Source: Ridgeia piscesae
Taxonomy: Eukaryota > Annelida > Polychaeta > Sabellida > Siboglinidae
DNA: 64,000 nucleotides
Reading direction: 5' to 3'
NCBI GenBank assembly: GCA_025642075.2
Contig: JAODUO010000129.1
Coordinates: 1-64,000 of the forward strand
In this document: piece by piece, positions 22,096-32,611 of the stretch
Layout of the letters: each line of letters starts with the position of its first letter
Numbering within the stretch: position 1 is the stretch's first letter
Made by a program: the position numbers and the translations under genes
The notes under the pieces: model-generated
What the model was told of the DNA's origin: nothing
Seen by the model: the letters and a program-made list of their open reading frames with translations, nothing else
Databases searched by the model: none

Positions 22096-23138
22096 CTAAA
22101 ACGAAACATATTAATTTAGTTATATTATTGTCTATAATTATCTTCTTTTATGTTTGTATTCTCAATAAAAAAATATACCTTAACGTTGCTAAATATTTCT
22201 TATTTTATTTTCGTAATTTTGTAGATAAAATGTACTTTTACGTTACCTATTTAAATACTACGAAGATAGACATAAATACACAATGAAGACGTTGGTTACG
22301 TTGTTTTTAATTGGTTGTCAACCATACAAATAATAACAGGTTCAAAATCATAACTTTCAATTGTCATAGGTTAACAATTGTCATAGGTAAATGTATAATA
22401 TATTTTGCAAGAACAGTAGCTAGCCACCAGTATATGCATTACATTACTCTGTAAAATACGTAAAGGTTTTGAAGGTGTTTGAGGTGTAAGTGCTATGAAC
22501 GACCAATTCCACATATACTTGAATATTCTTTCTTGTATATGGACGAAACGCCTTCCCCAACTGAGCACACTATTTGATCTGCTAGACGGCAAGTTACTGT
22601 GAATTAACATTGATACTAAGGATAGTAAATTGTTTCTATAAAATATATTTACCCCTGACAATACGTTTCATAATCCTTCAGGTCCAGATATATAGGTCAT
22701 CAAACGTTCACCCGACCTTGCTACCTGACGCATTCCACGTGTCATAACTCCACTTCTAGGTCACCTACCTACATATTGATGTTGAAGGCTATAAGAATGG
22801 TCTACCTATGTTGGTAATAACCATATAAAATATTTTAAAACGTCTTTAAAATGACTTGACCTTGCAAAAACATGTAACCTCCTATTTCGCTGATTGGTTT
22901 TATTTTGAAACATACACATATAGCAAGAATCTGTAGACGTTTTATCGTGCACATTTGAATATTTCAGGAGTTATGAATTTGTTTAAACATTTCTTACATT
23001 GCAGTAATGCTGAAATACAGGCAATATGTACAGTCATAATGCACTGTTAGCATGCAAATGGTGGCTATCGTCCAAAACGTTTTCGTTGCTATTATTACCA
23101 TCGCTATCGACATATGTCATTTTGTGCTGGTATACTCT

Positions 23139-23139
<1 letters not shown>
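22096..23139. other. non-coding stretch
   Basis: No upstream exon of the ZNFX1-like fragment could be found. The minus-strand open frame at 22371-22661 has no recognisable domain. Confidence 0.45.

Positions 23140-23192
<53 letters not shown>
23140..23192. repeat. (TG)n microsatellite
   Basis: TG run followed by GCGTGCGTG variants to about 23230. Confidence 0.95.
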
Positions 23193-23193
<1 letters not shown>

Positions 23194-23299
23194 ACGCGCG
23201 TGCGTGCGTGCGTGTGTGCACATGTGCATTCATGTGTAAAAAATAATGCCAGAAATGAGTGAAAATTACTTTTCTAGGATTGATTTTGAAATAAAATTG

Positions 23300-23650
23300 T
23301 CGCGTATTCGTTGTTATTCGAGTGTTGTGTAGAATGTCCGGTAGTTGTGGCATTTGTCAGCGTTGTTGCGTATGTGTACATATTCAATCCTGTGATGATT
23401 ACATTTTTCTTCTTTGAATTTTGTTCAAGATCATTTATCTGCGATTCCAGTTTGTCAATTCTTGCGTCTTTTCTTTGACGACAGCCATGAGTTTGCATAT
23501 ATGCATCGGTCCGTGGATGCATTCTGCTGTTTTATCTCGTCGAACGACTCGAACAAAAATGTTAGAGATTTCCTAATCTCTATAATGGATTCGGTCTCGG
23601 TGACCTGGTGCGATGTTTATCAAGACGCTTTGTCCATTGCCGAACGTAAT
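23300..23650 (-). mobile_element. LINE ORF1 fragment (coiled coil plus RRM start)
   Basis: One minus-strand frame reads ARIDKLESQINDLEQNSKKK and then NVIITGL, a coiled coil followed by the first RRM strand of L1-type ORF1 proteins. An upstream segment in another frame (ETESIIEIRKSLTFLFESF) looks like the earlier coiled coil, so a frameshift intervenes. Nucleic-acid-binding chaperone role in the family; dead here. Confidence 0.6.
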
Positions 23651-23753
23651 GTCACTTCAACAACGCACTTAATGTTATGTAAGTTGTACACTGTGCTTTG
23701 TCTATCTCACAACATTGTCCTGTCACGCTTGACTAGTCCCAGCACAGTGACCC

Positions 23754-24022
23754 ACAGTGACCCATATCTCACTCATTTGCTGTTTCCACATCTTCCTAGG
23801 GCATCCCCGTCGTCTTACACCTGGTAGCGCAAATGTATAACTCTGCGGGCGACGTTGCTCTCCTGTCGTCTTTGCAAATGCCCAAACCATCGCAGGCGTC
23901 CATTACACATGATCACGTCGATTGCTGAGAGGTTCAGAGCCATGTTATTTTCTCATTCCGGGTGTGCTCCAGGCTCGATACCCGGGGGATCCCTTGGAGC
24001 ATCCTCATCTCTTTACAGAATG
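23754..24022 (-). mobile_element. LINE C-terminal fragment fused to gypsy integrase
   Basis: On the minus strand EMRMLQGI and HTRNEK are followed by LRWFGHLQRRQESNVARRV and, after a shift, RRRGCPRKMWKQQ. This is the conserved C-terminal tail of a LINE polyprotein. The upstream end runs in the same open frame as the gypsy integrase at about 24012-24030, a chimeric junction between two element classes. Confidence 0.7.
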
Positions 24023-24350
24023 TTGCCGTCGATGTGGTTGTGTTCATGATGTGTGTATCGATCCACTTTGATGTAGCATCCACTGCTATAAGGAACATCT
24101 TACCGAGAAACGGTCCAGCATAATCGATGTGGATGTGATTCCACTGATTTTCCGGCCACTTCCAAGGATGTAGTGGAGCAGCGGGTGGTGACTTTTGCAG
24201 TTGGCATGTGTCGCACTTCTGAACCATTTCTTCCTGCTCTCTGTCTATGGCTGGCCACCAGACATAGCAGCGTGCGAGACTCTTCATTCGGCTGATTCCT
24301 GGATGTGCAAGATGTAACTCATGTAACCTCTTGTCGACATTGTGATGGCA
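23990..24350 (-). pseudogene. gypsy integrase, N-terminal half
   Basis: It contains HLAHPGISRMKSLARCYVWW followed by CDTCQ, the H2C2 zinc-binding module, and HIDYAGPF, the start of the catalytic core with its first Asp. The rest of the DDE core is missing because the frame runs into LINE sequence near 24022. Without the second Asp and the Glu it cannot integrate. Confidence 0.8.
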
Positions 24351-25077
24351 TCACCACTCTGGCACCACCACAAAACAACAATCGCCGTTCAGACTTAACT
24401 CATCTCTTCTACAATAGTATGGTGCCATGTTCATGTCGATCTGTCCATCAGGCCAGTCCCGCATCAAAAATGTTCTGACATGCGCCAGCGTAGGATCATG
24501 GTCAGCGCAATGACTGACCTGAGCTGCACTCATAAGCGAAAAATCCAGTTCTTTTATCAACAAGACCAGTTCGTCCGGTTCCTCCTTCACCGTCACTGGC
24601 AGTGGCATCCTACTGAGACAGTCCGCATTGCCACGGCTTCTGCCAGCCTGGTAGTGGATCTTGTACCGCCCATCGTTGTACGCGGGGCGGTGCCGTAACC
24701 GGAACTTGCCTAAGTGTACCAAACAGCGACACTAGTGGTTTGTGATCAGTCATGATCGCAAAGCAACCTCCATTTATATGATTGTGGAAGTTCTTAAATG
24801 CAAATATTAATGCGGCTCCCTCCTTGTCGAGCTGCGAATAATTTCTTTCTGCAGCGTTGAGTGTCCTTGATCCAAATCCAACGGGACGCTCGATACCATC
24901 TTCCATGATGTGCGAGTGCGCTGCACCAATTCCATAGTTCGATGCATCGTCCTGCAGCAGTATTGGCTTATTCGCATCATAGTGGGCCAACACTTCCTCT
25001 GACAGAAGGAGTTCCTTCGCTCTTTGCTCCGCTGTTGTGGCGGTCACCAAAAGCACGTATGTCCCTTGCACAGACAT
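24351..25077 (-). pseudogene. gypsy RNase H and connection region
   Basis: It includes DDASNYGIGAA, FGSRTLNAAERNYSQLDKE and TDHKPLVSLFG, characteristic of gypsy RNase H. KIHYQAGRSRGNADCLSRM then leads to the integrase. Two overlapping frames show a frameshift near 24650-24720. Confidence 0.85.
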
Positions 25078-25479
25078 CTGTGACAGGTTGTACAGGAATC
25101 TTCCTTAGTAGTTCAGTAAGCCTAAGAATGCTTGAAGCTCCTGCACATTTCCTGGCGATATCGCCTTCAGAATGGCCTCCATCTTATATTGCACTAGATT
25201 TAGTCCATGTTGGTCAATCATGTGTCCCAGATACGCAACCTCGTCTGTGAGAAGTGTGCATTTTTCTTTCTCTTGAGCCGCAACCCAGCCTCTTCCAGTC
25301 TACCCAAGACCATGTCCAGCGTTTCCAGGGGTTGCGCTTTTGTCGCACCCGTCAAGATGATGTCATCTAAGTACCCAGCGACATGCGATATGCACTGCTA
25401 GATATTTTCCATGGTCCTCTGGAATATAGCTGGAGCCGAACTGATGCCATACGGCAATCTGTTGTAACGAAACAACTCC

Positions 25480-25480
<1 letters not shown>
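25078..25480 (-). pseudogene. gypsy reverse transcriptase, palm and thumb
   Basis: After the (CA)n array the frame resumes with ELFRYNRLPYGISSAPAIFQ. It then gives the catalytic YLDDI box (+ strand 25349-25377) and LGHMIDQHGL. At least one stop (after the ME-NI segment near 25400) and one near 25105 break it. Confidence 0.82.
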
Positions 25481-25535
<55 letters not shown>

Positions 25536-25558
25536 TGTGGTGTGGTGTGGTGTGGTGT

Positions 25559-25652
<94 letters not shown>
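25481..25652. repeat. (TG)n/(CA)n array grown inside the gypsy reverse transcriptase
   Basis: 172 bp of TG dinucleotides on the + strand with a TGTGG-pentamer patch at 25533-25560. On the element's strand it sits exactly at the codons for Asp-Thr-His-Lys, whose ACACAC sequence is the likely seed. Confidence 0.95.
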
Positions 25653-25653
<1 letters not shown>

Positions 25654-25654
<1 letters not shown>

Positions 25655-26115
25655 TATGGTGACATATTCTTTAGATTTTCATCCAGTGGAAGTTGCTCAT
25701 AGGCGTGGCCCAAGTTCAGTTTCCCTCCTGTCAATTTTTCGCACAGGTCATCCAACGTAGAGATTGGATATCGCTCCAAATGGGAAACTCGCTTCACCCT
25801 AAATTTACAGTCTCCGCAAACTCGAACCTTCCCGTCAGCTTTGAGAACTGGCACTATCGGGGTAGCCCAGTCAGAATAGCGCACTGGCTCAATCGCCTTC
25901 GTCTGCACCAACCAGTCCAGTTCTTCCTCTACCTTCCTCTTCAGTGCGTACGGAACTGACTTTGGTTTGAAAAACGTGGGTGGTTGGTCGTTCACTACAT
26001 AAATCGTGGCAGTGGTTCCCTTCAGCATACCCAATCCTTCCCCGAAATCTTCTGTGTGTTTCTCCAACACTCCTGATACAGATCCTTGCATGCAGCAAAC
26101 TTTCTGCCAGTTCAA
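25654..26115 (-). pseudogene. gypsy reverse transcriptase, N-terminal part
   Basis: Reads FFKPKSVPYALKRKVEEELD, then EPVRYSDWATPIVPVLKADG, KVRVCGD and RYPISTLDDLCEKLTGGK. This is the fingers and first palm segment of the K02A2.6-like gypsy RT. The first catalytic Asp is expected in the LDLGHAYEQ-type segment, which reads LNLGHAYEQ here, apparently losing that Asp. A frameshift just before the (CA)n array ends the frame. Confidence 0.85.
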
Positions 26116-26202
26116 CTTGATATGTTCAAGCCACTGCAGCCGAACAAAGCCGCTTTTTCTGCGCCTTTGACAATGATCAACTGCAAGTTCACCTCTTGAC
26201 CT

Positions 26203-26394
26203 TCATGCTGTACAGTTACCATGATTTTCCCCGCGAGATGTCTGGTGCTTATACGTCTTCAGGACTGTACCCCTTGGTTGTAGGGGCAAATGGCTCAGAT
26301 GTTTCCTGTACAAACCCTCTGGCAGCAGCGACACATCTGCTGCAGTGTCCAGCTGCATATCAAACGTGGTACCCCCAAGCACACAGGCACTCAA
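26203..26394 (-). pseudogene. gypsy aspartic protease
   Basis: MQLDTAADVSLLPEGLYRK carries the Asp-Thr-Ala active-site triad of retropepsins, followed by PRGTVLKTYKHQ. The frame is short and separate from gag and pol, implying frame breaks on both sides. Confidence 0.8.
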
Positions 26395-27440
26395 ATGCCA
26401 CTGCTCTTCAGTGCATCCACTGTGTGCGTGCTGTACATCACGAAGTGGTAATCTTGTTCGTTGGGCGACTCCTCAGTCACAGAACGCACCTTTGCAGACC
26501 TTTGACTTCGCAAATGTCCTGTCTTGCCACATCGGAAACATCTTTCGAATTTTAACTTGCATGCCTGTGGCGCATGCTTGCCGCCACAACGCCAACATTG
26601 TTGTTTTGATGCCTGCTGACTCTGTTTTCCGAATCTGTTTACCTGTCTAGCATATATCTCACTCTGTTTTGGGACGAATCTCACTCGATTAAGTTCTCAC
26701 TAGAAGATGCGCCAATAGTGGCGCCGCCTGGCGAACGAAACTAAATGTAATGCGTGCGTGTTCTTTCACCATCGACGTATTTACAGCAATTTCGACAACC
26801 CGCTCGAAAGTTAGATTCGTGATATTGCCGAGTTTCTCCTGAACTGCTGCATGACTGCGATTTAGTCCCGTCACAAACCTGTTACGCAACCAACGGTTAA
26901 GGTCTGGGAAATTGCATGGACAGTCAATTTATTAATTGCCAAACTGTAGTTGGTGATGCTTTCGTTATCCTTCTGTACCCGTGTCCCGCATTTAAATGAT
27001 TCAACCATCTCATTTGGAACTGGTTCAAAATAGTCCTGCAATTTCTTCATCAGTTGGTGTAACGTTTTGCTAGCTGCCTTGTCAGGGCTACACTAATCGG
27101 ACAGTACGTGATAAATGTCCCTTCCCACTTCACTTGGGAATATCGCTTTGTGCCTGTCCGCGTTGTCATCCGCAATGTTATTTGCCGTCAAATACAACAG
27201 CAAACGTTCCTCATATCACGACACTGTCTTTGTTTTTGGGTCAAACTTTCCCAACGTCTCGATCAGACCCGCCATCTCGTCTAGCTTGCTCACGTGCTGC
27301 GTCAGCTAAGCGCCGCACAACGTCGTCACGAACAAAATCGCCTTTTGCCGCTCAATGTCATGATTCTTACAACTGACAGCGCCTCTGATATGTGCATTGG
27401 GTTAACGGGAACTTCCTTGTAAATCCTCGTCGCCAGTAAA
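26391..27440 (-). pseudogene. gypsy gag with zinc knuckles
   Basis: The downstream part (26391-26684) has two CCHC-like knuckles. The first is CWRCGGKHAPQAC; the second, CFRCGKTGHLRSQR, has lost its last cysteine to Arg. Upstream, 26689-26889 (RNRFVTGLNRSHAAVQEKL) matches a gag capsid end, and 27100-27390 is frame-broken gag. Gag packages the RNA in the family. Confidence 0.78.
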
Positions 27441-28090
27441 TGTTATAACCTGTCTCTAGTAAGGATAACATTCTCGGTGACGAACATAACTTTATTTAAA
27501 CATGGCAGGCTGGCAGACGACTATGCGCGTGAGGCGTTTACAAAAGATCAAATCGATATACGATACATTATCACATTTTTATTTACACATGTGGTACATA
27601 ATGTTTGTTATCATAGTAAAGCATAATGTGTACGGAATGACAATTTAAAATGTGCATTATAGATGTAACCATCTTATCTGGTCTTAGTAATACAAAAAAC
27701 ACGGTTTACATAAGAGGACAAGAATCGATACAACGAGACTGGTTGGTATTCAGTGCTTATGCTCCGAGCTATCGAGTTGTCAACACCATCTTACAGTGAA
27801 TTAATGCCGGTCACCTATTCTAACCTTCGTGATCAATCACGTAATGTCTAACATAATATATACAATGTTTATTACATACAAAAAACTAATATGTAAAGCA
27901 GATACTGCCTTAGCTCACAGTTTGAATGAATACAAATTACTACTAAAATAAGACAAAAGCAAACTAATCGGCTGCATAGCGCCAAGTCTGACGTCTGTTA
28001 GTGGCCTGTCGTGTCACGACGCCGGTACATACTCTGCACCGCGGAGTATCTTCGTCGACCTGTGTTCACAATACAAGAACAATCAGGTAA
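27441..28090 (-). repeat. probable 5' LTR of the gypsy element (outer end not resolved)
   Basis: On the element strand the LTR ends GGTTATAACA just before the primer-binding-like site. A reversed AATAAA lies at about 27490. I could not find a convincing outer terminus or a second LTR copy, so the extent is a guess. Confidence 0.4.
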
Positions 28091-28398
28091 TATTCGCAGA
28101 GGTATATTTGCAAAGTTGGTTTCAAATAACAAGAATGCGTTATTTAATTTGTTTCATGAATAGTGCAAATTGCCATATGTTGTTTGATGTCGTTTTCTTT
28201 GTCTTGTTGGTTAAATGATGCTTTGCATGGATATCAGACATAGATACTAGCATATTAACATATGTTGGCAACTTTTCTTATGGAAATATGTAATCTCTTT
28301 GCATATCACCATTATTCAGATATCGCCATTTGGGTTTGATAAATCATAATGGAAATAATAATAATACCAACAATACAAGTAACTGTTTAACCATGCAC
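28091..28398. other. non-coding stretch
   Basis: AT-rich; nothing recognised. Confidence 0.4.
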
Positions 28399-28581
28399 CT
28401 GCAACCAGCAGTGATCCCATGTGGGTCCTACTAGGACATCTAATTTACGTACCCAGTTCTCGATACGTCGACGGTTCATGTGGTTCTCTGCGCTCATCAA
28501 GGCCCGCATACACACCTGGTGTGTGGAAGACACGAAACAATACAATAACCTATTTGCTTGTCGTCGTTGAATAGACACGTG
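28399..28581 (-). other. candidate 61-codon exon, copy A of a duplicated unit
   Basis: On the minus strand a TGCTTTAG acceptor and a CAG|GTGCAT donor bound an open 183-nt segment, phase 0 at both ends. It has protein-like composition (QRRQANRLLYCFVSSTHQV, later ENWVRKLDVLVGPTW). A second copy at 30074-30256 keeps the same frame with an in-frame 6-nt indel. I do not recognise the family. It could be an exon of an unknown gene or a coding scrap of a mobile element. Confidence 0.35.
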
Positions 28582-29200
28582 CTAAAGCATTATTTAGTAA
28601 TAAATACAATTTAACACACGTTATCTGTGATAGGAATAACACATTACAATTTTAGGTCAGCATGTATATACAAGTATTGTGATGGTGTAGTTAGTGATGA
28701 AGATACTCCACGCAACACAACTAGATAATAACAACTTTCTACGATAATATTTGCACATGTTGTAGTAAGTTATACGAAGTGAGTTTGACGGAAGAACGTA
28801 AACGTCGTCATATAAAGGATCGTGTTCGACGCAATATGGGTATCAAACGATCACTTGAGACCAATAATTATACTGTATTGAAATGTATGCATGTACCTTA
28901 TTAATCCATAATAAAACTATGCCGACATACCTTGATACACTGGGATATCCCTTGTGTTACGGTCAGTGACACCCTGATACCGGATATTGTCGCCATCCAA
29001 ACCAGCATTTGATTCTACAACAGCATGTTTCAACTATACACGGACGAACTGTGCAATGAGGATGGATAGGAAACGAAATGAAACAGGAAGACCACTAAGA
29101 ATAAGCGGGGTGAGGTCCATCGTGCCTCCTTTTCAAAATGAATGGTGCCATGCCAATCTTGAACAATTTAGCGTCCAACCTAAGCTAACGATGTGTTGGA
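28582..29200. other. non-coding stretch
   Basis: No gene. A short + strand frame near 28780-28850 (TEERKRRHIKDRVRRNMG) is basic and helix-like but unsupported. Confidence 0.35.
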
Positions 29201-29300
29201 GCGTTGTCCCGGTTACATTCGTCCTGGCGTTACAAAATGTCCGTGTGACGTTTCTGCGCGGGTGCGATAAATGTGAAATCATCAATATGCAACTAAACAA
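29201..29300. mobile_element. solitary end of the palindromic MITE family
   Basis: Aligns base for base with the terminal repeat of the MITE at 31024-31505 (shared GCGTTGT, GTTACATT, GACGTTTCTGCGC, GATAAATGTGAAATCATCAA). The opposite end is absent and the copy runs into (AT)n. Confidence 0.7.
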
Positions 29301-29301
29301 A

Positions 29302-29304
<3 letters not shown>

Positions 29305-29385
<81 letters not shown>

Positions 29386-29388
29386 ATG
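29305..29388. repeat. (AT)n microsatellite
   Basis: TA run with one phase slip near 29374, abutting the MITE fragment. Confidence 0.93.
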
Positions 29389-30073
29389 AATATGTACCTC
29401 GAACTGTTCTTCAACTTTCCTGTATTGATCATTGTGAAGCGTTGCTTAAATTACGTTTGTTTCTATCACCATCACGGATTTTGGCGCACTGAATTCACGA
29501 GATTTGCCTTTTCTGTGAAGTCATTTCTCAAAAACCTGTTTGCCTACAATAAATTTAAACAAATAACTTTGCTGAAAGTGTGTATATGAGTTTTCAATAC
29601 AAAATATTGTTACATGTGAACTGGATATAATGTGGGTGACCAATAACGGTTGCAAATGAAGATTTGTGTGAATCTCAAAATTTGGGTCCACGGTCAACAG
29701 TATATTGGTGTTGGTGAACATTCAACATACTCTGACACGTATGCACTTAGAAGACACATCCGAAGTGACCTTTCTTGATGTGTAAAACGTGATTTTCTTG
29801 ACTTCGGTACATTATGAATACAACAAATAGGTGTGACTATTTTGACACCACCGTAGTATGTGAACAAATAAAGACACAATAGTGAATATAAAAGACGTAT
29901 CGCATACAACTATATGTTACTAGACCGACATTCGCTTACTGTTCATTGCGACGCTATATATCGTTCCTTTCATTTGCACAGATCACGAATATCAAACTGT
30001 TGGTACAACGTTGAGTCGGTACCAGCATTTGTTATACATTTAAAATAAAACACGTTATAGCACAAATGTATGT
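29389..30073. other. non-coding stretch
   Basis: No supported feature. Confidence 0.45.
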
Positions 30074-30256
30074 GTAATGATAGCATTGCGTGGGTCCTAC
30101 TCTGGCATCTAACTCATATACCCAGTCCTTGATAGGTCGACAGCTCTTCCGATTCTCTGCGCTCGTCATGGCCTGTGTTCCACACACGACATGGTGTGTG
30201 GAAGACACAACACAACAAATTAGCCTATTTGTTTGTCGTCGTTGAAGAGGCACGTG
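30074..30256 (-). other. copy B of the duplicated exon-like unit
   Basis: Same orientation as copy A, about 1.68 kb away, roughly 75-80% alike by eye. The TTTTAG acceptor is conserved at 30257-30258 but the donor of copy A is not. The open frame continues through QRRQTNRLICCVVSSTHHVV and DWVYELDARVGPT. Probably the decayed paralogue. Confidence 0.4.
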
Positions 30257-30294
30257 CTAAAATGTTATTTAGGCCGAAATACAATTTTACAGGC

Positions 30295-30515
30295 AAGGCA
30301 CGGTGGCCGATTGGTTAGAGTGCCGGACTCCCGACTAGAGGGACCGGGGTTTGAATCCCGGTAATGTCGGTGGTTCAGTACTTATACCTACGCCGTGTCG
30401 AAACTTGGGCAATTTCGTTCACCCTATATCGCCTGCCCCTTCCAACCGGACCTGGCCATCTTGGAAGGGTAGACAAACAACACCAAGATGCAAAGCACTA
30501 AAAAGCTCCAGTCCC
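30295..30515 (+). mobile_element. tRNA-derived SINE (second family member)
   Basis: The tRNA-like head has an A box TGGCCGATTGG (30304-30314) and a B box GGTTTGAATCCCGG (30348-30361). It is followed by ACTTGGGCAATTTCGTTCACC, matching the conserved central block of the SINE at 10.6-10.9 kb. The 3' end is unclear; it runs into CR1-like LINE sequence by about 30590. Internal Pol III promoter boxes look good, but this is not a tRNA gene. Confidence 0.78.
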
Positions 30516-30589
30516 CAGCATCACCATAAAGGTCCATGACCAAGGAGGTGGCTCTGGACGACTGGGACTACGTGCAAGGGGTGTCAGAA

Positions 30590-31023
30590 TGAGCCGCCGA
30601 AAGAGGGTAAGGATCAGACGATATCTGACAGCAGCTGCGACAGAGCAAGTCATACACAAATTTGTTACTAGCAGACTCGATGTTGGCAATGCACTGAAAT
30701 ATCGACTGCCTCTGATGCAAATACAACTGCTTCAGAAAATGCAGAACTGGGCAGACCGCTTGATCGACGACGCCATGAAATATAGCCATGGTGCTGATGA
30801 AATGGCATTAGCTGCCGATAACAGTGCGAGTGAAATTCAAGATCCTGCTACTCACTTATGGAGCACTGGCTGGCCATGCACCTGGATACATTGAACAATG
30901 TGTAAGCCGTCGCCAGCCGGTTAGGTCGCTGCGCTCCAGCGAACACTATTTATTGTATATGCCACGCACAAAGCGTCACTGGGGTGACAGAGCTTTCAGC
31001 GTGGCAGCCCCATGTCTGTGGAA
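30590..31023 (+). mobile_element. CR1-like LINE reverse-transcriptase tail, 5' part
   Basis: Reads IRRYLTAAATEQVIHKFVTS and LDVGNALKYRLP. After a frameshift near 30820 it continues FKILLLTYGAL, APGYIEQCV, RSLRSSEHYLL and GDRAFSVAAPCLWNAL. This is the characteristic C-terminal end of CR1-type LINEs. It stops exactly after WNAL, where a MITE is inserted, and resumes at 31506. Confidence 0.82.
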
Positions 31024-31505
31024 TGCGTTGTAGCGCTTACATTTTTCCGGCTTTATAAACATTCCTATTAACGTTTCTGCGCATGCGCGATAAATGTAAA
31101 ATCATCAATGTGCAGCGAAAGAACTAAGCATTTATGGTATAAATACTACGGGTTGTTCTTTAGGATGTATATAACCTCTCAGCAAAGTTATATGTCGCAA
31201 ATTACAACGCGCAATCAAGTTTTGAGGCATGTTTTGATAGCAAGCGTAAATCACGTGACTGTAGTGCACCTTAATCCATGACAGTCATTTAAACAAATGT
31301 AATATGTTATTGTATTGAACGATATTTTTAGCAACTGTTCACGGTAATCATCATAGAAGAGTTAACGAACAGCCCATGACATTTATATAAAAAAATACAT
31401 TGTTGTTTCGCTGCAAATTGATGATTTTACATTTATCACGCATGCGCAGAAACGTCAATCGGAAAGATTATAAACGACGGGGAAAATGTAAGCGCGACAG
31501 CGGTA
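31024..31505. mobile_element. palindromic MITE with ~100-bp terminal inverted repeats
   Basis: About 31024-31127 and 31397-31505 are reverse complements at roughly 85-90% identity by eye (GCGCTTACATTTT outermost, GTTTCTGCGCATGCG in the middle, AAATCATCAA inside). No coding capacity. It interrupts a CR1-like LINE between codons for Leu and Pro. A TA lies at both edges, so a TA duplication is possible. Related end at 29201-29300. Confidence 0.8.
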
Positions 31506-31610
31506 CCGCAGCATTTGACATTAACTATGATCACTGTTGCTTTTAAAGTTAAACTAAACACCGATCTATTTAAAAACATTTTGTACAGTGTTGTGAGCTA
31601 TGAATGTTGG
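31506..31610 (+). mobile_element. CR1-like LINE tail, 3' part after the MITE
   Basis: Continues the interrupted polyprotein: PQHLTLTMITVAFKVKLNTD then LFKNI, as expected after WNAL in CR1 tails (LP..IR....FK.KLKT.LF). It confirms that the MITE is an insertion rather than a boundary. Confidence 0.7.
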
Positions 31611-31750
31611 AACTGTTTTATAAAAAATCACGATTATGATTATTATGATTATAAGTTACTAAAGATAGCGACCTACATCAGAACTACACTAAGAGATGAA
31701 CACGTGCAAAAACTCGGAGAGGAACTTAAGGAAACCAGGTTGGTATGGGC

Positions 31751-32611
31751 AGTGTTTCCAACCCTCCCGGAATTCCCGGAAGTCTCACGGATTTTACAGC
31801 TTATGTTTCTTGAACTCCCGACTCCCGGGACGTTCCCATAACCTCACGGAATTTCATAAAATAAAAAAATAAAAGTATTGTTTCCGTTGATTTCTATTCA
31901 TATTACTTGGCAGTCTTTTCCGTGAGGTCAGCGGAAGTGATTGCAGCGGTTTACACGGTTTAAACACGAATATATGCAGCCGGTGCTCTCTTTCCCCTCT
32001 CGTCAATGTTACCTGATTTGTGATTCGTCGAATTATCGGTGGAAGTTTGAGGAAATCCAATCACAATTGACGTTACACAAATCCAAACGGTACATTTGAA
32101 CAAACCCCGCGAGTCTACTCTAGCGTCTATCTGTGACTGTGTAGTTTCTCTTCGATATTGGATGATCAGATGATCGAAAATGGGAAGATCCAAGCGAAAG
32201 GTTGGTTCAGATGATATTGATGCACAAAGTAGGATAACAAAGCAGAAATATGCGGCACAATATCAAGCAGCGTGAACGACTGATCCGGAGTTCACAACGT
32301 GGATCAGACCAGTGGCAGAGGACAGGATGAGGGCATCGGGAATATACGGCATTAGGCAAATTAGTTCTGACAAGGTGATGCATTTTTGGGGGTCTAAATT
32401 TGCTGTCAGTACATTTTTACCTACAAAAACAGTTGCAAATATTCACAATTTAAAGTTTAATGTGCCCCAAAAAGCCACCATTTTATGTCCTATTTTCCAA
32501 ACGTTTCTTGCTCTCGGAGGGGGCCCCGCCCCCTCCCTGAACCCTACACAGCTCGGTCGCTACGCTCCTCGGGGGACCTCCCTGAAATGAAACTCTACGG
32601 TTGGCAACACT
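31751..32611 (+). mobile_element. hAT element with 8-bp target duplication, internally deleted
   Basis: Terminal repeats AGTGTTTCCAACC (31751-31763) and GGTTGGCAACACT (32599-32611) are flanked by GTATGGGC (31743-31750) and GTATGGGA (32612-32619). Removing the element and one duplicate restores a continuous LINE reading frame (LVWDVIG), which independently proves the insertion. It contains the first coding part of a hAT transposase. Confidence 0.9.
32180..32374 (+). pseudogene. hAT transposase N-terminal (BED-finger-type) remnant
   Basis: ATG at 32180 opens MGRSKRKVGSDDIDAQSR, a basic leader. It continues KYAAQYQAA, an in-frame TGA (32273-32275), then TTDPEFTTWIRPVAEDRMRA and RQISSDK. This is the usual start of hAT/ZBED-like transposases. 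The TGA stands where Trp is common. The catalytic domain and dimerisation region are absent. Confidence 0.7.

Larger units (their letters stand above)
23934..27900 (-). mobile_element. Ty3/gypsy retrotransposon, truncated and decayed (right end approximate)
   Basis: In minus-strand order: LTR end (TGTTATAACC on the + strand at 27441), a primer-binding-like TGGCGACGAGG (25 to 15 bp inside), gag with zinc knuckles, aspartic protease, reverse transcriptase, RNase H and the start of integrase. This is the standard Ty3/gypsy order. Several stops and frameshifts break it, a (CA)n array sits inside the RT, and the integrase is cut off by a LINE tail. No 3' LTR is found. The far end of the 5' LTR is unresolved, so the right boundary is a guess. 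Confidence 0.85.

Noticed and set aside
30300..30365. A tRNA gene on the plus strand
   Set aside because: tRNA-like head of a SINE, followed by the same central block as the SINE at 10.6-10.9 kb.
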